In this document: in pieces, positions 1-10,100 of the stretch
Layout: each line of letters opens with the position of its first letter
Position numbering within the stretch: the stretch's first letter is position 1
From: Pseudomonas sp. BN102
GTDB taxonomy: Bacteria > Pseudomonadota > Gammaproteobacteria > Pseudomonadales > Pseudomonadaceae
Assembly (NCBI RefSeq): GCF_029871245.1
Contig: NZ_SSON01000071.1
Span: 21,936 to 85,935, forward strand
Length of the DNA: 64,000 bases
Direction: 5' to 3'
Program-made: the position numbers and the translations under genes
The notes under the pieces: model-generated
Databases searched by the model: none
What the model saw: the letters and a program-made list of their open reading frames with translations, nothing else
Told to the model about the DNA's origin: nothing

Positions 1-332
1 GCCACAACCTACGAACGTCTCCAACGCTTTTGTAGGTTGGGCCAAGTGCAGCGCGGCCCAACGCGGGGGCAACCTGGGCCACCAACGTTGGGCTTCGCGT
101 AGCTCTGCCACAACCTACGAACGTCTCCAACGCTTTTGTAGGTTGGGCCAAGTGCAGCGCGGCCCAATGCGGGGGCAACCTGGGCCACCAACGTTGGGCT
201 TCGCGCAGCTCAGCCACAACCTACGAACGTCTCCAACGCTTTTGTAGGTTGGGCCAAGCGCAGCGCGGCCCAACGCGGGGGCAACCTGGACGACCAACGT
301 TGGGCTTCGCGTAGCTCAGCCACAACCTACCA
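1..332. repeat. Tandem array of a 106-bp repeat, just over three units
   Basis: Units start at 1, 107, 213 and (partial) 319, with an exact 106-bp period and only a few substitutions. Each unit holds GTAGGTTGGGCC near one end and GCTCAGCCACAACCTAC at the other, so the ends are inverted copies and can fold into a long hairpin. An inner GGCCCAAC/GTTGGGC pair gives a second possible stem. The array may begin before the window. Single diverged copies sit at 7318 and 19589. It is an intergenic repetitive element, not a gene; the short open frames across it are just the repeat translated. Confidence 0.93.
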
Positions 333-383
333 GGCGTGCCTCCTCGCGATTGAAATCGCCCTCACAAGGAAAGCCGTGAAATG

Positions 384-409
384 AAAAAAGGCGACCCGCA
401 GGTCGCCTT
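384..409 (-). terminator. Rho-independent terminator of nfuA
   Basis: Read on the minus strand, a 7-bp stem GGCGACC/GGTCGCC with a 4-base loop is followed by six T. It lies 18 bases beyond the nfuA stop codon. Confidence 0.85.
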
Positions 410-427
410 CTTCGTGTCGCGCACGCC

Positions 428-1012
428 TTAGTAGTAGGCGTTTTCCTTGTTGCTGTGGTCGGTGACGTCGCGTACGCCCTTGAGCTCGGGGATACGCTCC
501 ATCAGGGTTTTCTCGACGCCGTCCTTCAGGGTCATGTCGACCATGCCGCAGCCCTGGCAGCCGCCGCCGAACTGCAGCACGGCAATGCCTTCCTCGACCA
601 CGTCCACCAGGCTCACCTGGCCGCCGTGGCTGGCCAGGCCGGGGTTGATCTCGGTCTGCAGGTAGTAGTTGATGCGCTCGGTGATCGGGCTGTCTTCGTT
701 GACCATCGGCACCTTGGCGTTAGGCGCCTTGATGGTCAGCTGGCCGCCCATGCGGTCGGTGGCGTAGTCGACGATCGCGTCTTCGAGGAAGGGCTCGCTG
801 ACGCCATCGATCCAGGCGGTGAAGGCGGCCAGGGCCAGGGGGCTGTCCTCGGGTTTCTGCTCACCGGGCTTGCAGTAGGCGATGCAGGTCTCGGCGTACT
901 GGGTGCCCGGCTGGGTGATGAAGACACGGATGCCGATGCCCGGGGCGTTCTGCTTTTCCAGCAGGTCAGCCAGATAGTCCTGGGCAGCTTGGGTAATGGT
1001 GATGGCGCTCAT
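428..1012 (-). CDS. nfuA: Fe-S biogenesis protein NfuA
   Basis: NfuA is a cytoplasmic carrier that delivers [4Fe-4S] clusters to target enzymes, especially under oxidative stress or iron limitation. The 194-residue protein has the family's two parts: an N-terminal degenerate A-type carrier domain (about 1-95) and a C-terminal Nfu domain with the cluster-binding CxxC seen as GCQGCGM (Cys152 and Cys155). I chose the ATG at 1012 because CGAGGAG lies a few bases upstream and the protein then begins [11 protein letters not shown], as in Pseudomonas homologues; an in-frame start five codons earlier has no better site. It is monocistronic, ending at its own terminator. Confidence 0.96.
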   Translation of the reverse strand: MSAITITQAAQDYLADLLEKQNAPGIGIRVFITQPGTQYAETCIAYCKPGEQKPEDSPLALAAFTAWIDGVSEPFLEDAIVDYATDRMGGQLTIKAPNAKVPMVNEDSPITERINYYLQTEINPGLASHGGQVSLVDVVEEGIAVLQFGGGCQGCGMVDMTLKDGVEKTLMERIPELKGVRDVTDHSNKENAYY

Positions 1013-1109
1013 GGCAACTCCTCGCAAACATGGGCGCAGTGTACGCCAAAGGGGAACATGGGTTAAAGCCCTACCAATTTAGTAGGAATAATTCGCGTCC
1101 AGCTGATAT

Positions 1110-3398
1110 TCAAAGGTTCTGATAGCGGTTCATGTCCAGCTCCCCCGCCTCCACCGGCTCGGTGTCGCGGATGTAGGCCGCCAGGTCGTGGAAGTAGAAC
1201 CAGAACTGCGGATGAGTGCGGCGGATGCCCCAGCGCTGCACCAGCTTGTCGAATGCGGCACTGTCCCTGGCCTGCTCCATGGCGCCGACGAACGCCTCCA
1301 CCTCCCCCGCCTTGAGATTGAAAACGAAGTTGGGGTAGCTGCTCAGCACGCCTGGATAAAGGGTCAGGGTGTCCAGCCCCGGCTGATAGCGCAACGCTTC
1401 GCCCATCATGAAGGCCACGTTGCTGTGGGCACGGTTGCGCAGCAGGCTGTAGACCTCGCGCCGGCCGTCGGCCAGTTCCACCCGCAGCAGGGTCGCTTCC
1501 GGCAGTTGCTCGATCACCTTGAGCCCCGCCGCTGGCCGGCTGACGAGGCGGCTGAAGGCCTGTTCAGCCTGCTGCAGCTCAGGAGCGATTCGCGGCCGGA
1601 AGCAGTGGGCACCCGTGCAGCGGTTGATCGGATCGGGCCGCGCATTGACGCCGGCGTAGCGCTGCAGCAGCTCCTGGGCGAACGCGCGCTGGGGGTCGCC
1701 CTCGGCCAGGGCCAGGCTGCTGGGGGTGTCCTTGTCGATGCGCTGGTAATCCAGCCACATCTTCACCTTGCCGCCGTTCTGGTACCAGTCGCCAAGCAGC
1801 GCCGCGCGAGATTCCGCCGGCATCAGGCGGAGGAAGTTGACCTCGGCACCATTGCGGATCAGGTCGAAGTAGAGCCGCGTCTGCGCCTGGTGGGAGAGGT
1901 TGCCGAACACGTCGAAGTTGACCACCAGCTGGTAATAGGTGCGCTCGAGCAACGGGTAGTCCATCCACCAGATGGTCTGGGGAATCTCGCCGATCAGGCC
2001 TTTGCGCACCGAGGCGCTGTCGTGCTGGCGGAAGATCGACAGCAGGGCGTTGTCGTTGCCGGTCCAGATGTGCGCCCAGCTGGGCGGCGGCGCACTCGCG
2101 TACGCATCCATGCGCATCGCCTCGTACTCATTGCGTTTGTCGCGGTAGGCGCGCCAGAGGCCGAGCAGGTCGCCGATCTCGTCGAACTGGCCGGGCATCG
2201 CCAGCAGCGGCGTGGCCTCGGCGCGGTACTCGGGGTCGGTGATGTAGAGGTCGTGGGCCGGGTCCTGGAACAGCGCCCAGAAGTTGTCGCGAATCACGTC
2301 GGTGGCGATTTGCCCGCGGCAGACCGGGCCACGGATGAAGGTGCGCACGAAGTACTCGGCGTTATCCAGCATGAACTGGTAACGCGCCTGGGCGGGGATG
2401 GCCTGGAAGGTCTCGAAGGGGTTGGCGCGGCGTTGCGCGCCGTAGCCGGGCACCTGCTCCGTCGCCCAGTCGCCAGAGAAGAACAGCTCCTTGACCCGCG
2501 CCAGCTTCGCCGCGCTGAGGGGATAAGTAATGTGGGTCTTGTGCACGATCACGCCCTGAATAGGCCAGAGGCGGTAATAGAAGGTGCTGCCCGGATCTTC
2601 GTTGGGCCGGCGGGTGGCGATGGGGTCGATGGGCTGGCCGCTGGGCGTGCGCGAGCGCACCAACTGGAAGAAATGGCCGGGCTCGCCATTCCCCTCGAAA
2701 TACAGATGCGCGAGGAACAGGTGCTCGAACAGCCAGCGCCCGACCAACGCCTCGCGGGCGCCGGGAGCGTTCAGCAGCGCCTCCCACTGGATCACCTGGC
2801 GGGCCTCGGCCGCATTGGGCTGCACGGCCTGCTCCTCCACCTTCGCCCCCTCGGCCAGCCAGCGCTGCAGGGTCTGGTACTCCGCCTCGCTGAGGCCGGT
2901 GACGGCGAAGGGCATGCCCGCCTGGGCATGCTTGCGGGCGTAGACGTCGAACTCGCCAGGCAGGGGGCACTGGTTCTGGCGGTCGATGCCGATATCCAGA
3001 CCGGCCGGCAGCTTGGCGTTGGGCGTCGGCGGGTTGGCCTTGCCCAGCTCCAGCATCCGCGCCATGAGCGCGGCCTGGGCGCCGTTACCGTCCAGCACCG
3101 AGTGAAAGCCCTTGCGCCGCCAGGCTTCTGCGCCCTGGGCATCGAAGTAGAGCCGGGTGGTGTCCTGGGCCCTGGTGCGACCGCCGTTGTAGACCGGCAG
3201 CTTGCTCGCGCCGCGCGCGGCACCTTCGGCGCTGCCCAGGTTGAGTTGGCATGGCGAGTCGTAGCAGGCGTGGCAGGCCACGCACTTCTGCGTGAAGATC
3301 GGCTGGATGTCGCGGCTGTAGGAAAGCTCGTCCGCCAGGGCCGGGCGGACCGGCAGCATGAACAAGACAAACAAGACAGCAAGCAGGCGCTGCGACAT
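1110..3398 (-). CDS. cti: Fatty acid cis/trans isomerase (Cti), periplasmic cytochrome-c-type
   Basis: Cti converts cis to trans unsaturated fatty acids in existing membrane phospholipids, stiffening the membrane during solvent, heat or metal stress in Pseudomonas and Vibrio. The 762-residue protein begins with a cleavable signal peptide (about 1-22, ending near ALA), consistent with periplasmic location. Shortly after comes the haem-c motif CVACH within KCVACHACYD (about residues 39-48), the hallmark of the family; length also fits (about 760-770). It is transcribed away from metH. Constitutive expression with regulation at the level of substrate access is typical for the family; nothing in the DNA shows a specific operator. 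Confidence 0.95.
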   Translation of the reverse strand: MSQRLLAVLFVLFMLPVRPALADELSYSRDIQPIFTQKCVACHACYDSPCQLNLGSAEGAARGASKLPVYNGGRTRAQDTTRLYFDAQGAEAWRRKGFHSVLDGNGAQAALMARMLELGKANPPTPNAKLPAGLDIGIDRQNQCPLPGEFDVYARKHAQAGMPFAVTGLSEAEYQTLQRWLAEGAKVEEQAVQPNAAEARQVIQWEALLNAPGAREALVGRWLFEHLFLAHLYFEGNGEPGHFFQLVRSRTPSGQPIDPIATRRPNEDPGSTFYYRLWPIQGVIVHKTHITYPLSAAKLARVKELFFSGDWATEQVPGYGAQRRANPFETFQAIPAQARYQFMLDNAEYFVRTFIRGPVCRGQIATDVIRDNFWALFQDPAHDLYITDPEYRAEATPLLAMPGQFDEIGDLLGLWRAYRDKRNEYEAMRMDAYASAPPPSWAHIWTGNDNALLSIFRQHDSASVRKGLIGEIPQTIWWMDYPLLERTYYQLVVNFDVFGNLSHQAQTRLYFDLIRNGAEVNFLRLMPAESRAALLGDWYQNGGKVKMWLDYQRIDKDTPSSLALAEGDPQRAFAQELLQRYAGVNARPDPINRCTGAHCFRPRIAPELQQAEQAFSRLVSRPAAGLKVIEQLPEATLLRVELADGRREVYSLLRNRAHSNVAFMMGEALRYQPGLDTLTLYPGVLSSYPNFVFNLKAGEVEAFVGAMEQARDSAAFDKLVQRWGIRRTHPQFWFYFHDLAAYIRDTEPVEAGELDMNRYQNL

Positions 3399-3571
3399 GA
3401 CTCAATCCCTGAAGAGCAAATGGGCGGATTCTACTGGCTTGCAGCGCGGGACGACGAGCCCGCCCCGCCAGCAACATGAGCAGAATTCATGGAAATTGCG
3501 GACAAGCTAAAAATTACTAAGGTTTTGCTATCATCCTCGCCTTTGTTCACGCCACCCCTCAGGTAGTTCCT

Positions 3572-6500
3572 ATGTCCGACCGCATCGCCCGCCAGCAAGC
3601 CCTGCAACAGGCGCTCAAAGAGCGCATCCTGATCCTCGACGGCGGCATGGGCACTATGATCCAGAGCTATAAGCTGGATGAGGCGGACTACCGCGGCCAG
3701 CGTTTCGCCGATTGGCCCAGCGACGTGAAGGGCAACAACGACCTGCTGCTGCTCTCCCGCCCGGACGTGATCCAGGCCATCGAGAAGGCCTACCTGGATG
3801 CCGGCGCGGACATCCTCGAGACCAACACCTTCAACGCCACCCGCGTGTCCCAGGCCGACTACGGCATGGAAGAGCTGGTCTACGAGCTGAACGTCGAAGG
3901 CGCGCGCCTGGCCCGAGAAGTGGCCGACGCCAAGACTGCCGAGAACCCGGCCAAGCCGCGCTTTGTCGCCGGCGTGCTCGGCCCGACCAGCCGCACCTGC
4001 TCCATCTCCCCAGACGTGAACAACCCCGGATACCGCAACGTCACCTTCGACGAGCTGGTGGAGAACTACACCGAGGCCACCCGCGGCCTGATCGAGGGCG
4101 GTTCGGACTTGATCCTGATCGAGACCATCTTCGACACCCTCAACGCCAAGGCGGCGATCTTCGCCGTGCAGGGCGTGTTCGAGGAGCTGGGCATCGAGCT
4201 GCCGATCATGATTTCCGGCACCATCACCGACGCCTCCGGCCGTACCCTCTCGGGGCAGACCACCGAGGCCTTCTGGAACTCGGTGCGCCACGCCAAGCCG
4301 ATCTCCGTGGGCCTGAACTGCGCCCTCGGCGCCAAGGACCTGCGTCCCTATCTGGAAGAGCTGGCGAACAAGGCGGAGACCCATGTCTCCGCCCACCCTA
4401 ACGCCGGCCTGCCGAATGCCTTCGGCGAGTACGACGAGACCCCGGCGGAAATGGCCGCGGTGGTCGAGGAGTTCGCCGCCAGTGGTTTCCTCAACATTGT
4501 CGGCGGTTGCTGCGGTACCACGCCGCCGCACATCCAGGCCATCGCCGAAGCCGTGGCCAAGTACCCGCCGCGGGCGATGCCAGAGATTCCCAAGGCCTGC
4601 CGCCTGTCGGGCCTGGAGCCCTTCACCATCGACCGCAACTCGCTGTTCGTGAACGTCGGCGAGCGCACCAACATCACCGGTTCGGCCAAGTTCGCCCGGT
4701 TGATCCGCGAAGAGAACTACACCGAGGCCCTGGAAGTGGCCCTGCAGCAGGTGGAAGCCGGCGCCCAGGTCATCGACATCAACATGGACGAGGGCATGCT
4801 GGACTCGAAGGCGGCCATGGTCACCTTCCTCAACCTGATCGCCGGTGAGCCCGACATTTCCCGTGTGCCGATCATGATCGACTCCTCCAAGTGGGACGTG
4901 ATCGAGGCCGGCCTGAAGTGCATCCAGGGCAAGGGCATCGTCAACTCCATCTCCATGAAGGAAGGCGTCGAGGCCTTCAAGCACCACGCCCGCCTGTGCA
5001 AGCGCTATGGCGCCGCGGTGGTGGTGATGGCCTTCGACGAGGTCGGCCAGGCCGACACCGCCGCGCGCAAGAAGGAAATCTGCAAGCGCAGCTACGACAT
5101 TCTGGTCAACGAAGTGGGCTTCGCGCCGGAAGACATCATCTTCGACCCGAACATCTTCGCCGTGGCCACCGGCATCGAGGAACACAACAACTACGCGGTG
5201 GACTTCATCGAGGCCTGCGCCTACATCCGCGACGAGCTGCCCTATGCGCTGTCCTCCGGCGGCGTGTCCAACGTGTCGTTCTCCTTCCGCGGCAACAACC
5301 CGGTGCGCGAGGCGATCCACTCGGTCTTCCTCTACCACGCGATCAAGAACGGCCTGACCATGGGCATCGTCAATGCCGGCCAGCTGGAGATCTATGACGA
5401 GATCCCGGCCAAGCTGCGCGAGAAGGTCGAGGACGTGGTGCTCAACCGCAGCCCCGAAGGCACCGATGCCCTGCTGGCGATCGCCGACGACTACAAGGGC
5501 GGCGGCGCGGTGAAGGAAGCCGAGAGCGAGGAATGGCGCAGCTACCCGGTGGGCAAGCGCCTGGAGCACGCGCTGGTCAAGGGCATCACCACCTTCATCG
5601 TCGAAGACACCGAGGAATGCCGCCAGCAATGCGCGCGCCCGATCGAGGTGATCGAAGGCCCGCTGATGTCCGGCATGAACGTGGTCGGCGACCTGTTCGG
5701 CGCCGGCAAGATGTTCCTGCCCCAGGTGGTCAAGTCCGCCCGCGTGATGAAGCAGGCGGTTGCCCACCTGATCCCCTTCATCGAGGCGGAAAAAGGCGAC
5801 AAGCCGCAAGCCAAGGGCAAGATCCTCATGGCCACGGTGAAAGGCGACGTGCATGACATCGGCAAGAACATCGTCGGCGTCGTACTCGGCTGCAACGGCT
5901 ACGACATCGTCGACCTGGGTGTGATGGTGCCGGCGGAGAAGATCCTGCAGACCGCCATCGCCGAGAAGTGCGACATCATCGGCCTGTCCGGCCTGATCAC
6001 GCCGTCGCTAGACGAGATGGTCCACGTCGCCAAGGAAATGCAGCGCCAGGGCTTCCAGCTGCCGCTGATGATCGGTGGCGCCACCACCTCCAAGGCGCAC
6101 ACCGCGGTGAAGATCGACCCGCAGTACAGCAACGACGCCGTGGTCTACGTCACCGACGCCTCCCGCGCCGTGGGCGTGGCCACCCAGCTGCTGTCCAAGG
6201 AGCTCAAGGCCGGTTTCGTCGAGAAGACCCGCGCCGATTACGTCGAAGTGCGCGAGCGCACCGCCAACCGCGCCGCCCGCACCGAGCGCCTGGCCTATTC
6301 CGACGCCCTGGCCAACAAACCGCAGTTCGACTGGGCCGGCTACCGCCCGCAGAAGCCGAGCTTCACCGGCATGCAACTGCTGGAAGACATCGACCTGGCG
6401 GTGCTGGCCAAGTACATCGACTGGACGCCGTTCTTCATCGCCTGGGACCTGGCCGGCAAGTACCCGCGTATCCTCACCGACGAAGTGGTGGGCGAAGCCG

Positions 6501-7264
6501 CCACTTCGCTGTTCAACGATGCCCAGGCCATGCTCAAGCAGTTGATCGAGGGCAAGCTGATCAAGGCCCGCGCGGTGTTCGGCTTCTGGCCGGCCAACCA
6601 GGTGGACCACGACGACATCGAGGTCTACGACGCCCATGGCAGGCCGCTGGCCAAGCTGCACCACCTGCGCCAGCAGACCATCAAGCCCGACAGCAAGCCC
6701 AACTATTGCCTGGCCGACTACGTGGCGCCGAAGGAAAGCGGCATCACCGACTATGTCGGCGGCTTCATCACCACCGCCGGCATCGGCGCCGAGGAGTTGG
6801 CCAAACAGTACGAAGCCAAGGGCGACGACTACAGCGCGATCATGGTCAAGGCCCTGGCCGACCGCCTGGCCGAGGCCTGCGCCGAATGGCTGCACGAGCG
6901 CGTGCGCAAGGAGTACTGGGGCTACGCGGCCGACGAGCACCTCGACAATGAGGCGCTGATCAAGGAGCAGTACAAGGGCATCCGCCCCGCTCCCGGCTAC
7001 CCGGCCTGCCCGGACCACACCGAGAAAGGCACCCTGTTCCGCCTGCTCGACCCGCACAGCAGCTCGGGCGTGACCCTCACCGAGCACTACGCCATGTTCC
7101 CCGCCGCCGCCGTAAGCGGCTGGTACTTCGCCCACCCCGAGGCGCAGTACTTCGCCGTCGGCAAGATCGAGCGCGACCAGGTGGAGAGCTACAGCAAGCG
7201 CAAGGGCCAGGACCAGGCCGTCAGCGAACGCTGGCTGTCGCCCAACCTGGGATACGAGTACTGA
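3572..7264 (+). CDS. metH: Cobalamin-dependent methionine synthase MetH
   Basis: MetH transfers a methyl group from 5-methyl-tetrahydrofolate to homocysteine through methylcobalamin. The 1230 residues carry all four modules: homocysteine-binding domain with zinc ligands Cys250 (GLNC) and Cys313/Cys314 (GGCCG); pterin-binding domain about 355-640; cobalamin cap and Rossmann domains about 650-890 with the DxHxxG motif DVHDIG (axial His near 761) followed by the GxxxN-type loop; and the C-terminal reactivation domain with [12 protein letters not shown] (near 1140) that binds S-adenosylmethionine. Length matches E. coli MetH (1227). It stands alone, divergent from cti. No B12 riboswitch is visible in the 90-bp leader. 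Confidence 0.98.
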   Translation: MSDRIARQQALQQALKERILILDGGMGTMIQSYKLDEADYRGQRFADWPSDVKGNNDLLLLSRPDVIQAIEKAYLDAGADILETNTFNATRVSQADYGMEELVYELNVEGARLAREVADAKTAENPAKPRFVAGVLGPTSRTCSISPDVNNPGYRNVTFDELVENYTEATRGLIEGGSDLILIETIFDTLNAKAAIFAVQGVFEELGIELPIMISGTITDASGRTLSGQTTEAFWNSVRHAKPISVGLNCALGAKDLRPYLEELANKAETHVSAHPNAGLPNAFGEYDETPAEMAAVVEEFAASGFLNIVGGCCGTTPPHIQAIAEAVAKYPPRAMPEIPKACRLSGLEPFTIDRNSLFVNVGERTNITGSAKFARLIREENYTEALEVALQQVEAGAQVIDINMDEGMLDSKAAMVTFLNLIAGEPDISRVPIMIDSSKWDVIEAGLKCIQGKGIVNSISMKEGVEAFKHHARLCKRYGAAVVVMAFDEVGQADTAARKKEICKRSYDILVNEVGFAPEDIIFDPNIFAVATGIEEHNNYAVDFIEACAYIRDELPYALSSGGVSNVSFSFRGNNPVREAIHSVFLYHAIKNGLTMGIVNAGQLEIYDEIPAKLREKVEDVVLNRSPEGTDALLAIADDYKGGGAVKEAESEEWRSYPVGKRLEHALVKGITTFIVEDTEECRQQCARPIEVIEGPLMSGMNVVGDLFGAGKMFLPQVVKSARVMKQAVAHLIPFIEAEKGDKPQAKGKILMATVKGDVHDIGKNIVGVVLGCNGYDIVDLGVMVPAEKILQTAIAEKCDIIGLSGLITPSLDEMVHVAKEMQRQGFQLPLMIGGATTSKAHTAVKIDPQYSNDAVVYVTDASRAVGVATQLLSKELKAGFVEKTRADYVEVRERTANRAARTERLAYSDALANKPQFDWAGYRPQKPSFTGMQLLEDIDLAVLAKYIDWTPFFIAWDLAGKYPRILTDEVVGEAATSLFNDAQAMLKQLIEGKLIKARAVFGFWPANQVDHDDIEVYDAHGRPLAKLHHLRQQTIKPDSKPNYCLADYVAPKESGITDYVGGFITTAGIGAEELAKQYEAKGDDYSAIMVKALADRLAEACAEWLHERVRKEYWGYAADEHLDNEALIKEQYKGIRPAPGYPACPDHTEKGTLFRLLDPHSSSGVTLTEHYAMFPAAAVSGWYFAHPEAQYFAVGKIERDQVESYSKRKGQDQAVSERWLSPNLGYEY

Positions 7265-7317
7265 TCCTGCGCCCTGTGCGTGCGAATTCACTCGCGAAAG
7301 GACCGCAGCGCGGTCCC

Positions 7318-7399
7318 GTAGGTTGGCGCTGAGAAACGAAGCCCAACACAGCGGCTCGACCGCGAACGTTGGGCTTCGCTTAGCTCAGCCACAACCTAC
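7318..7399. repeat. Dispersed repeat, single copy related to the 1-332 array
   Basis: This 82-bp element starts GTAGGTTGGCGCTGAG and ends CTCAGCCACAACCTAC, with inner inverted arms GAAGCCCAAC and GTTGGGCTTCG. It is the same family as the array at 1-332 and the copy at 19589-19674. It lies downstream of metH. No coding capacity. Confidence 0.85.
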
Positions 7400-7456
7400 A
7401 GGCAGGGCCGCGCGTCTGTGGGAGATTCTATGTCATTCAGCCGTAGCGCCCCGCGG

Positions 7457-7482
7457 GCGAATTCATTCGCGAATGAATTCGC
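7457..7482. repeat. Perfect 26-bp palindrome of the GAATTC-type repeat family
   Basis: GCGAATTCATTCG is followed directly by its exact reverse complement. Related half copies lie at about 7282-7296 (GCGAATTCACTCGCG), at 7571-7585 (AGCGAATGAATTCGC) and at 13844-13940. The 7265-7613 gap therefore holds only repeats of two families and no supported gene. Confidence 0.75.
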
Positions 7483-7613
7483 TCACAGAAAGGCAGTCGG
7501 GCCACGGTCCGCATGTAGGGTGCGCCGCGCGCACCGAGCGGAGTTCCAGGCCGAACCTGGCGGTCCGGTTAGCGAATGAATTCGCCCCCACAAAGAGCAG
7601 GCAGCACCGAGAA

Positions 7614-7643
7614 CGAAAAAGGCCCGCGCTTGCGGGCCTTTTT
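7614..7643. terminator. Bidirectional rho-independent terminator
   Basis: Stem GGCCCGC (7621-7627) and GCGGGCC (7632-7638) with loop GCTT, flanked by an A run on the left and a T run on the right. It can end transcription of the minus-strand DUF1883 gene, and of anything read through from metH. Confidence 0.85.
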
Positions 7644-7655
7644 CATGCCGGTGAA

Positions 7656-7949
7656 TCAGCTACCCGAACGGCGCACGAACTTGATCGACCACTCGAAGCT
7701 GGGCTTGCGTGTCACGCTGATGGCGCGGCGGCTCACGGTGTCGAGGGTGACGTTCCAGAAACCGGTGCTGGGCACCACGATCTTCGCCGGGAAGCGGTCG
7801 AAGGCGCCGCCGTGGTAGCTGTGCCGGCCGCCGTTCTTGAAGCTGCGGAAGTTCGCATCGTTCATCAGGCGGATATTGCAGGTCTGCGAACACTGGATGA
7901 CGACCAGGTCACCCTCGTTGAGGTGCTCGCGCTGATGGATGAACTTCAT
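7656..7949 (-). CDS. DUF1883 domain protein
   Basis: A 97-residue cytoplasmic protein beginning MKFIHQREHLNEGDLVVIQC, the typical start of DUF1883 proteins, with the family's N-R-L-M-ND and YHGGAF segments. The function of the family is unknown to me beyond its small beta-rich fold. The start at 7949 has GGGAGCT upstream at good spacing; much longer open frames reaching into the neighbouring lipoprotein gene are antisense. It ends before the shared terminator at 7614. Confidence 0.85.
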   Translation of the reverse strand: MKFIHQREHLNEGDLVVIQCSQTCNIRLMNDANFRSFKNGGRHSYHGGAFDRFPAKIVVPSTGFWNVTLDTVSRRAISVTRKPSFEWSIKFVRRSGS

Positions 7950-8108
7950 GTACAGCTCCCAAATCGCTGAATCGAACAGCGCGCCAGAATAACACGGCGG
8001 ACTTCGCCTACGCTGAAGTAGCCGACCGGCAAGGACGAATACGGCAGTCGGACGTCGCCCCCTCCACCCGGTCATTACCTGGAACCTGTGAGAACAAGGG
8101 GATCTCCC

Positions 8109-8717
8109 ATGCGCAATGCCAAGCCCGTTCACGCCCTCCTGATCAGCATCGCCTTCCTGGGCGCCTGCAGCAGCCAGGCGGAAAACGATGGACTGAGCGC
8201 GACCGCCAGCGCCGCCGAAGCCTACACCCCGGGTGTGCCCGGCAGCGTCGAGTCGGAAACCGAGACGATCTCGGCGGTGGTCACGGCCGTCGATCAGCAG
8301 AAGCGGACCTTCACCCTCGAGGATGAACAGGGCAACCGCCAGACCTTCAACGCGGTGCCGGAAATGCGCAATTTCTCGCAGCTGAAAGTCGGCGACCGGG
8401 TCAATGCGGTGGTGACTCACGAACGCGTGATCCAGCTGCGTGCGCCTGGCGAAGTCCGAGAGGATGGCGCTGCCGGATTGGTGGCGAGGACTCCGGAAGG
8501 CAGCAAGCCGGGCATGCTGGTAGCCGATACCGTGGAAATCACCGCTGTGGTCAAGGCGATCGACACCACCCAGCACACCGCCACCTTGGAGTTCGCCGAC
8601 GGCAGCCGCAAGGTGGTGAGGGTACGGCCCGATGTCGAGCTCAAGCCTTCGTATCTCAACCAGGAAGTGGTGATCCGGATGACCTCGGCACTGGCCATCA
8701 GCGTCGAGGCTCCCTGA
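8109..8717 (+). CDS. Conserved lipoprotein of unknown function
   Basis: The 202-residue product has an N-terminal signal with a lipobox, LISIAFLGAC (Cys at about 19), so it should be lipid-anchored. The mature part contains two similar beta-rich halves, about residues 55-115 and 138-202. Each opens with a VxITAVVxAxD-like segment, has the tract TFTLED or TATLEF, and runs on with charged hydrophilic sequence, suggesting an internal duplication. The ATG at 8109 follows AAGGGGA at normal distance; a GTG 21 bases upstream would precede the signal with charged residues and is less likely. It is upstream of and co-directional with the rlmN-like gene. Confidence 0.8.
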   Translation: MRNAKPVHALLISIAFLGACSSQAENDGLSATASAAEAYTPGVPGSVESETETISAVVTAVDQQKRTFTLEDEQGNRQTFNAVPEMRNFSQLKVGDRVNAVVTHERVIQLRAPGEVREDGAAGLVARTPEGSKPGMLVADTVEITAVVKAIDTTQHTATLEFADGSRKVVRVRPDVELKPSYLNQEVVIRMTSALAISVEAP

Positions 8718-8782
8718 GCACCGCAACCGGCTGGTCGGCGGGCCTGCCACCGCCCGGTGGACGGTGGTAGGATGCGCGCCCC

Positions 8783-9823
8783 ATGCGTATCAGCGATATC
8801 CACCAGCATCTGGCCGAGCTCGGCGCCCTCCCCGTCCATAGCAGCCGGGTGGTGCGCGCCTGGCTGCAGGGCAAGCCCCTGGACGCCGGCACCCGCCGCC
8901 AGCACACCGAGCACTTCCTGCCCCTGAGCGTACGTGATGGCCTGCCGGCCTTGGCCGAACGCCTGGACGGCCTGGTCCGCCTGCGTTCGGAACATCCCGG
9001 AGCCGACGGCTCCGCGCGCCTGCTGGTGGCATTGAACGATGGCCAGATGGTAGAAAGCGTGCTGCTGCCCCGCGACGGCCTTTGCGTGTCGACCCAAGTC
9101 GGCTGCGCCGTGGGCTGCGTGTTCTGCATGACCGGCAAGAGCGGCCTGCTGCGCCAGGTCGGCAGTGCTGAGATCGTTGCCCAGGTCGCCCTCGCCCGCC
9201 GTTTCCGGCCAGTGAAGAAGGTGGTGTTCATGGGCATGGGCGAGCCGGCGCACAACCTCGACAACGTGCTGGAAGCCATCGACCTGCTGGGCACCGATGG
9301 CGGCATCGGCCACAAGAACCTGGTGTTTTCCACCGTCGGCGACATGCGCGTCTTCGAGCGCCTGCCTCAGCAGCAGGTCAAACCGGCCCTGGCGCTGTCC
9401 CTGCACACCACCCGCGCCGACCTGCGCGAACGCCTGCTGCCCAAGGCGCCGCGCATCGCCCCGGACGAGCTGGTGGAACTGGGCGAGCGCTACGCGCGCA
9501 CCATCGGCTACCCCATCCAGTACCAATGGACACTGCTCAGGGGCATCAACGACAGCCAGGAAGAAATGGACGGCATCCTGCGCCTGCTCAAGGGCAAGTA
9601 CGCGGTGATGAACCTGATTCCCTACAACAGCCTGGAAGACGACGAGTACCAGCGTCCCGAGGGCGAGCGTATCGTGCAGATGGTCCGCTACCTGCACAGC
9701 CGAGGCATCCTCACCAAGGTTCGCAACTCCGCCGGCCAGGACGTGGAAGGTGGCTGCGGCCAGCTACGCGCCCGCGCCGTGGAACTGGTCAATACCCGCC
9801 GCCTGCAGCGCCCCGCGCCCTGA
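8783..9823 (+). CDS. RlmN/Cfr-family radical SAM RNA methyltransferase (second, RlmN-like paralogue)
   Basis: The 346-residue protein carries the radical-SAM cluster motif CxxxCxxC as CAVGCVFC (about residues 111-118), the GMGEP motif (about 152-156) and the C-terminal EGGCGQL segment, whose Cys is the methyl-carrying residue in RlmN and Cfr. Members methylate adenosine 2503 of 23S rRNA (C2 for RlmN, C8 for Cfr) and RlmN also modifies some tRNAs. Pseudomonas has a canonical rlmN elsewhere, next to the ispG/hisS region, so this locus, which I equate with PA1839, is likely a paralogue of unproved target. All catalytic residues look intact. Followed 55 bases later by the DUF2970 gene. Confidence 0.85.
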   Translation: MRISDIHQHLAELGALPVHSSRVVRAWLQGKPLDAGTRRQHTEHFLPLSVRDGLPALAERLDGLVRLRSEHPGADGSARLLVALNDGQMVESVLLPRDGLCVSTQVGCAVGCVFCMTGKSGLLRQVGSAEIVAQVALARRFRPVKKVVFMGMGEPAHNLDNVLEAIDLLGTDGGIGHKNLVFSTVGDMRVFERLPQQQVKPALALSLHTTRADLRERLLPKAPRIAPDELVELGERYARTIGYPIQYQWTLLRGINDSQEEMDGILRLLKGKYAVMNLIPYNSLEDDEYQRPEGERIVQMVRYLHSRGILTKVRNSAGQDVEGGCGQLRARAVELVNTRRLQRPAP

Positions 9824-9878
9824 GCGAACGGCCGGCATTCCCCGGCAAACGAGCTAAGCTCAGGCCAGGAGGTGTCCC

Positions 9879-10097
9879 ATGGACGACAAGAACGACGATC
9901 AACCCCTGAGCTTTCGCGAGATGCTGCAGAGCGTGCTGGCCGCCGCCTTTGGCGTGCAGAGCGGGAAGAACCGCGCGCGTGACTTCAGCCGTGGCAAGCC
10001 CAGCCACTTCATCATCCTCGGCGTGCTATTCACTGCCGTCTTCGTGCTGGTGCTCTTCGGGCTAGTGAAGCTGGTGCTCGGCCTCGCCGGCGTCTGA
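9879..10097 (+). CDS. DUF2970 small membrane protein
   Basis: A 72-residue protein with a polar N-terminal half containing SFREMLQSVLAAAFGVQS and one C-terminal transmembrane helix of about 25 residues (FIILGVLFTAVFVLVLFGLV). This is the DUF2970 architecture. AGGAGG lies seven bases before the ATG, a strong ribosome-binding site. It probably follows the rlmN-like gene in one transcript. Function unknown. Confidence 0.85.
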   Translation: MDDKNDDQPLSFREMLQSVLAAAFGVQSGKNRARDFSRGKPSHFIILGVLFTAVFVLVLFGLVKLVLGLAGV

Positions 10098-10100
10098 GCC

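Noticed and set aside
1-332. CRISPR-like array
   Set aside because: Whole 106-bp units repeat, with no unique spacers between short repeats.
1188-3479. 763-codon plus-strand frame across cti
   Set aside because: Shadow of cti; the minus strand has signal peptide, haem motif and correct length.
3480-3571. Cobalamin riboswitch before metH
   Set aside because: The leader is about 90 bases and AT-rich with no B12-box-like sequence; too short for the class.
3431-5854. 807-codon minus-strand frame across metH
   Set aside because: Shadow of metH; low-complexity Val/His/Asp/Gly product and no family resemblance.
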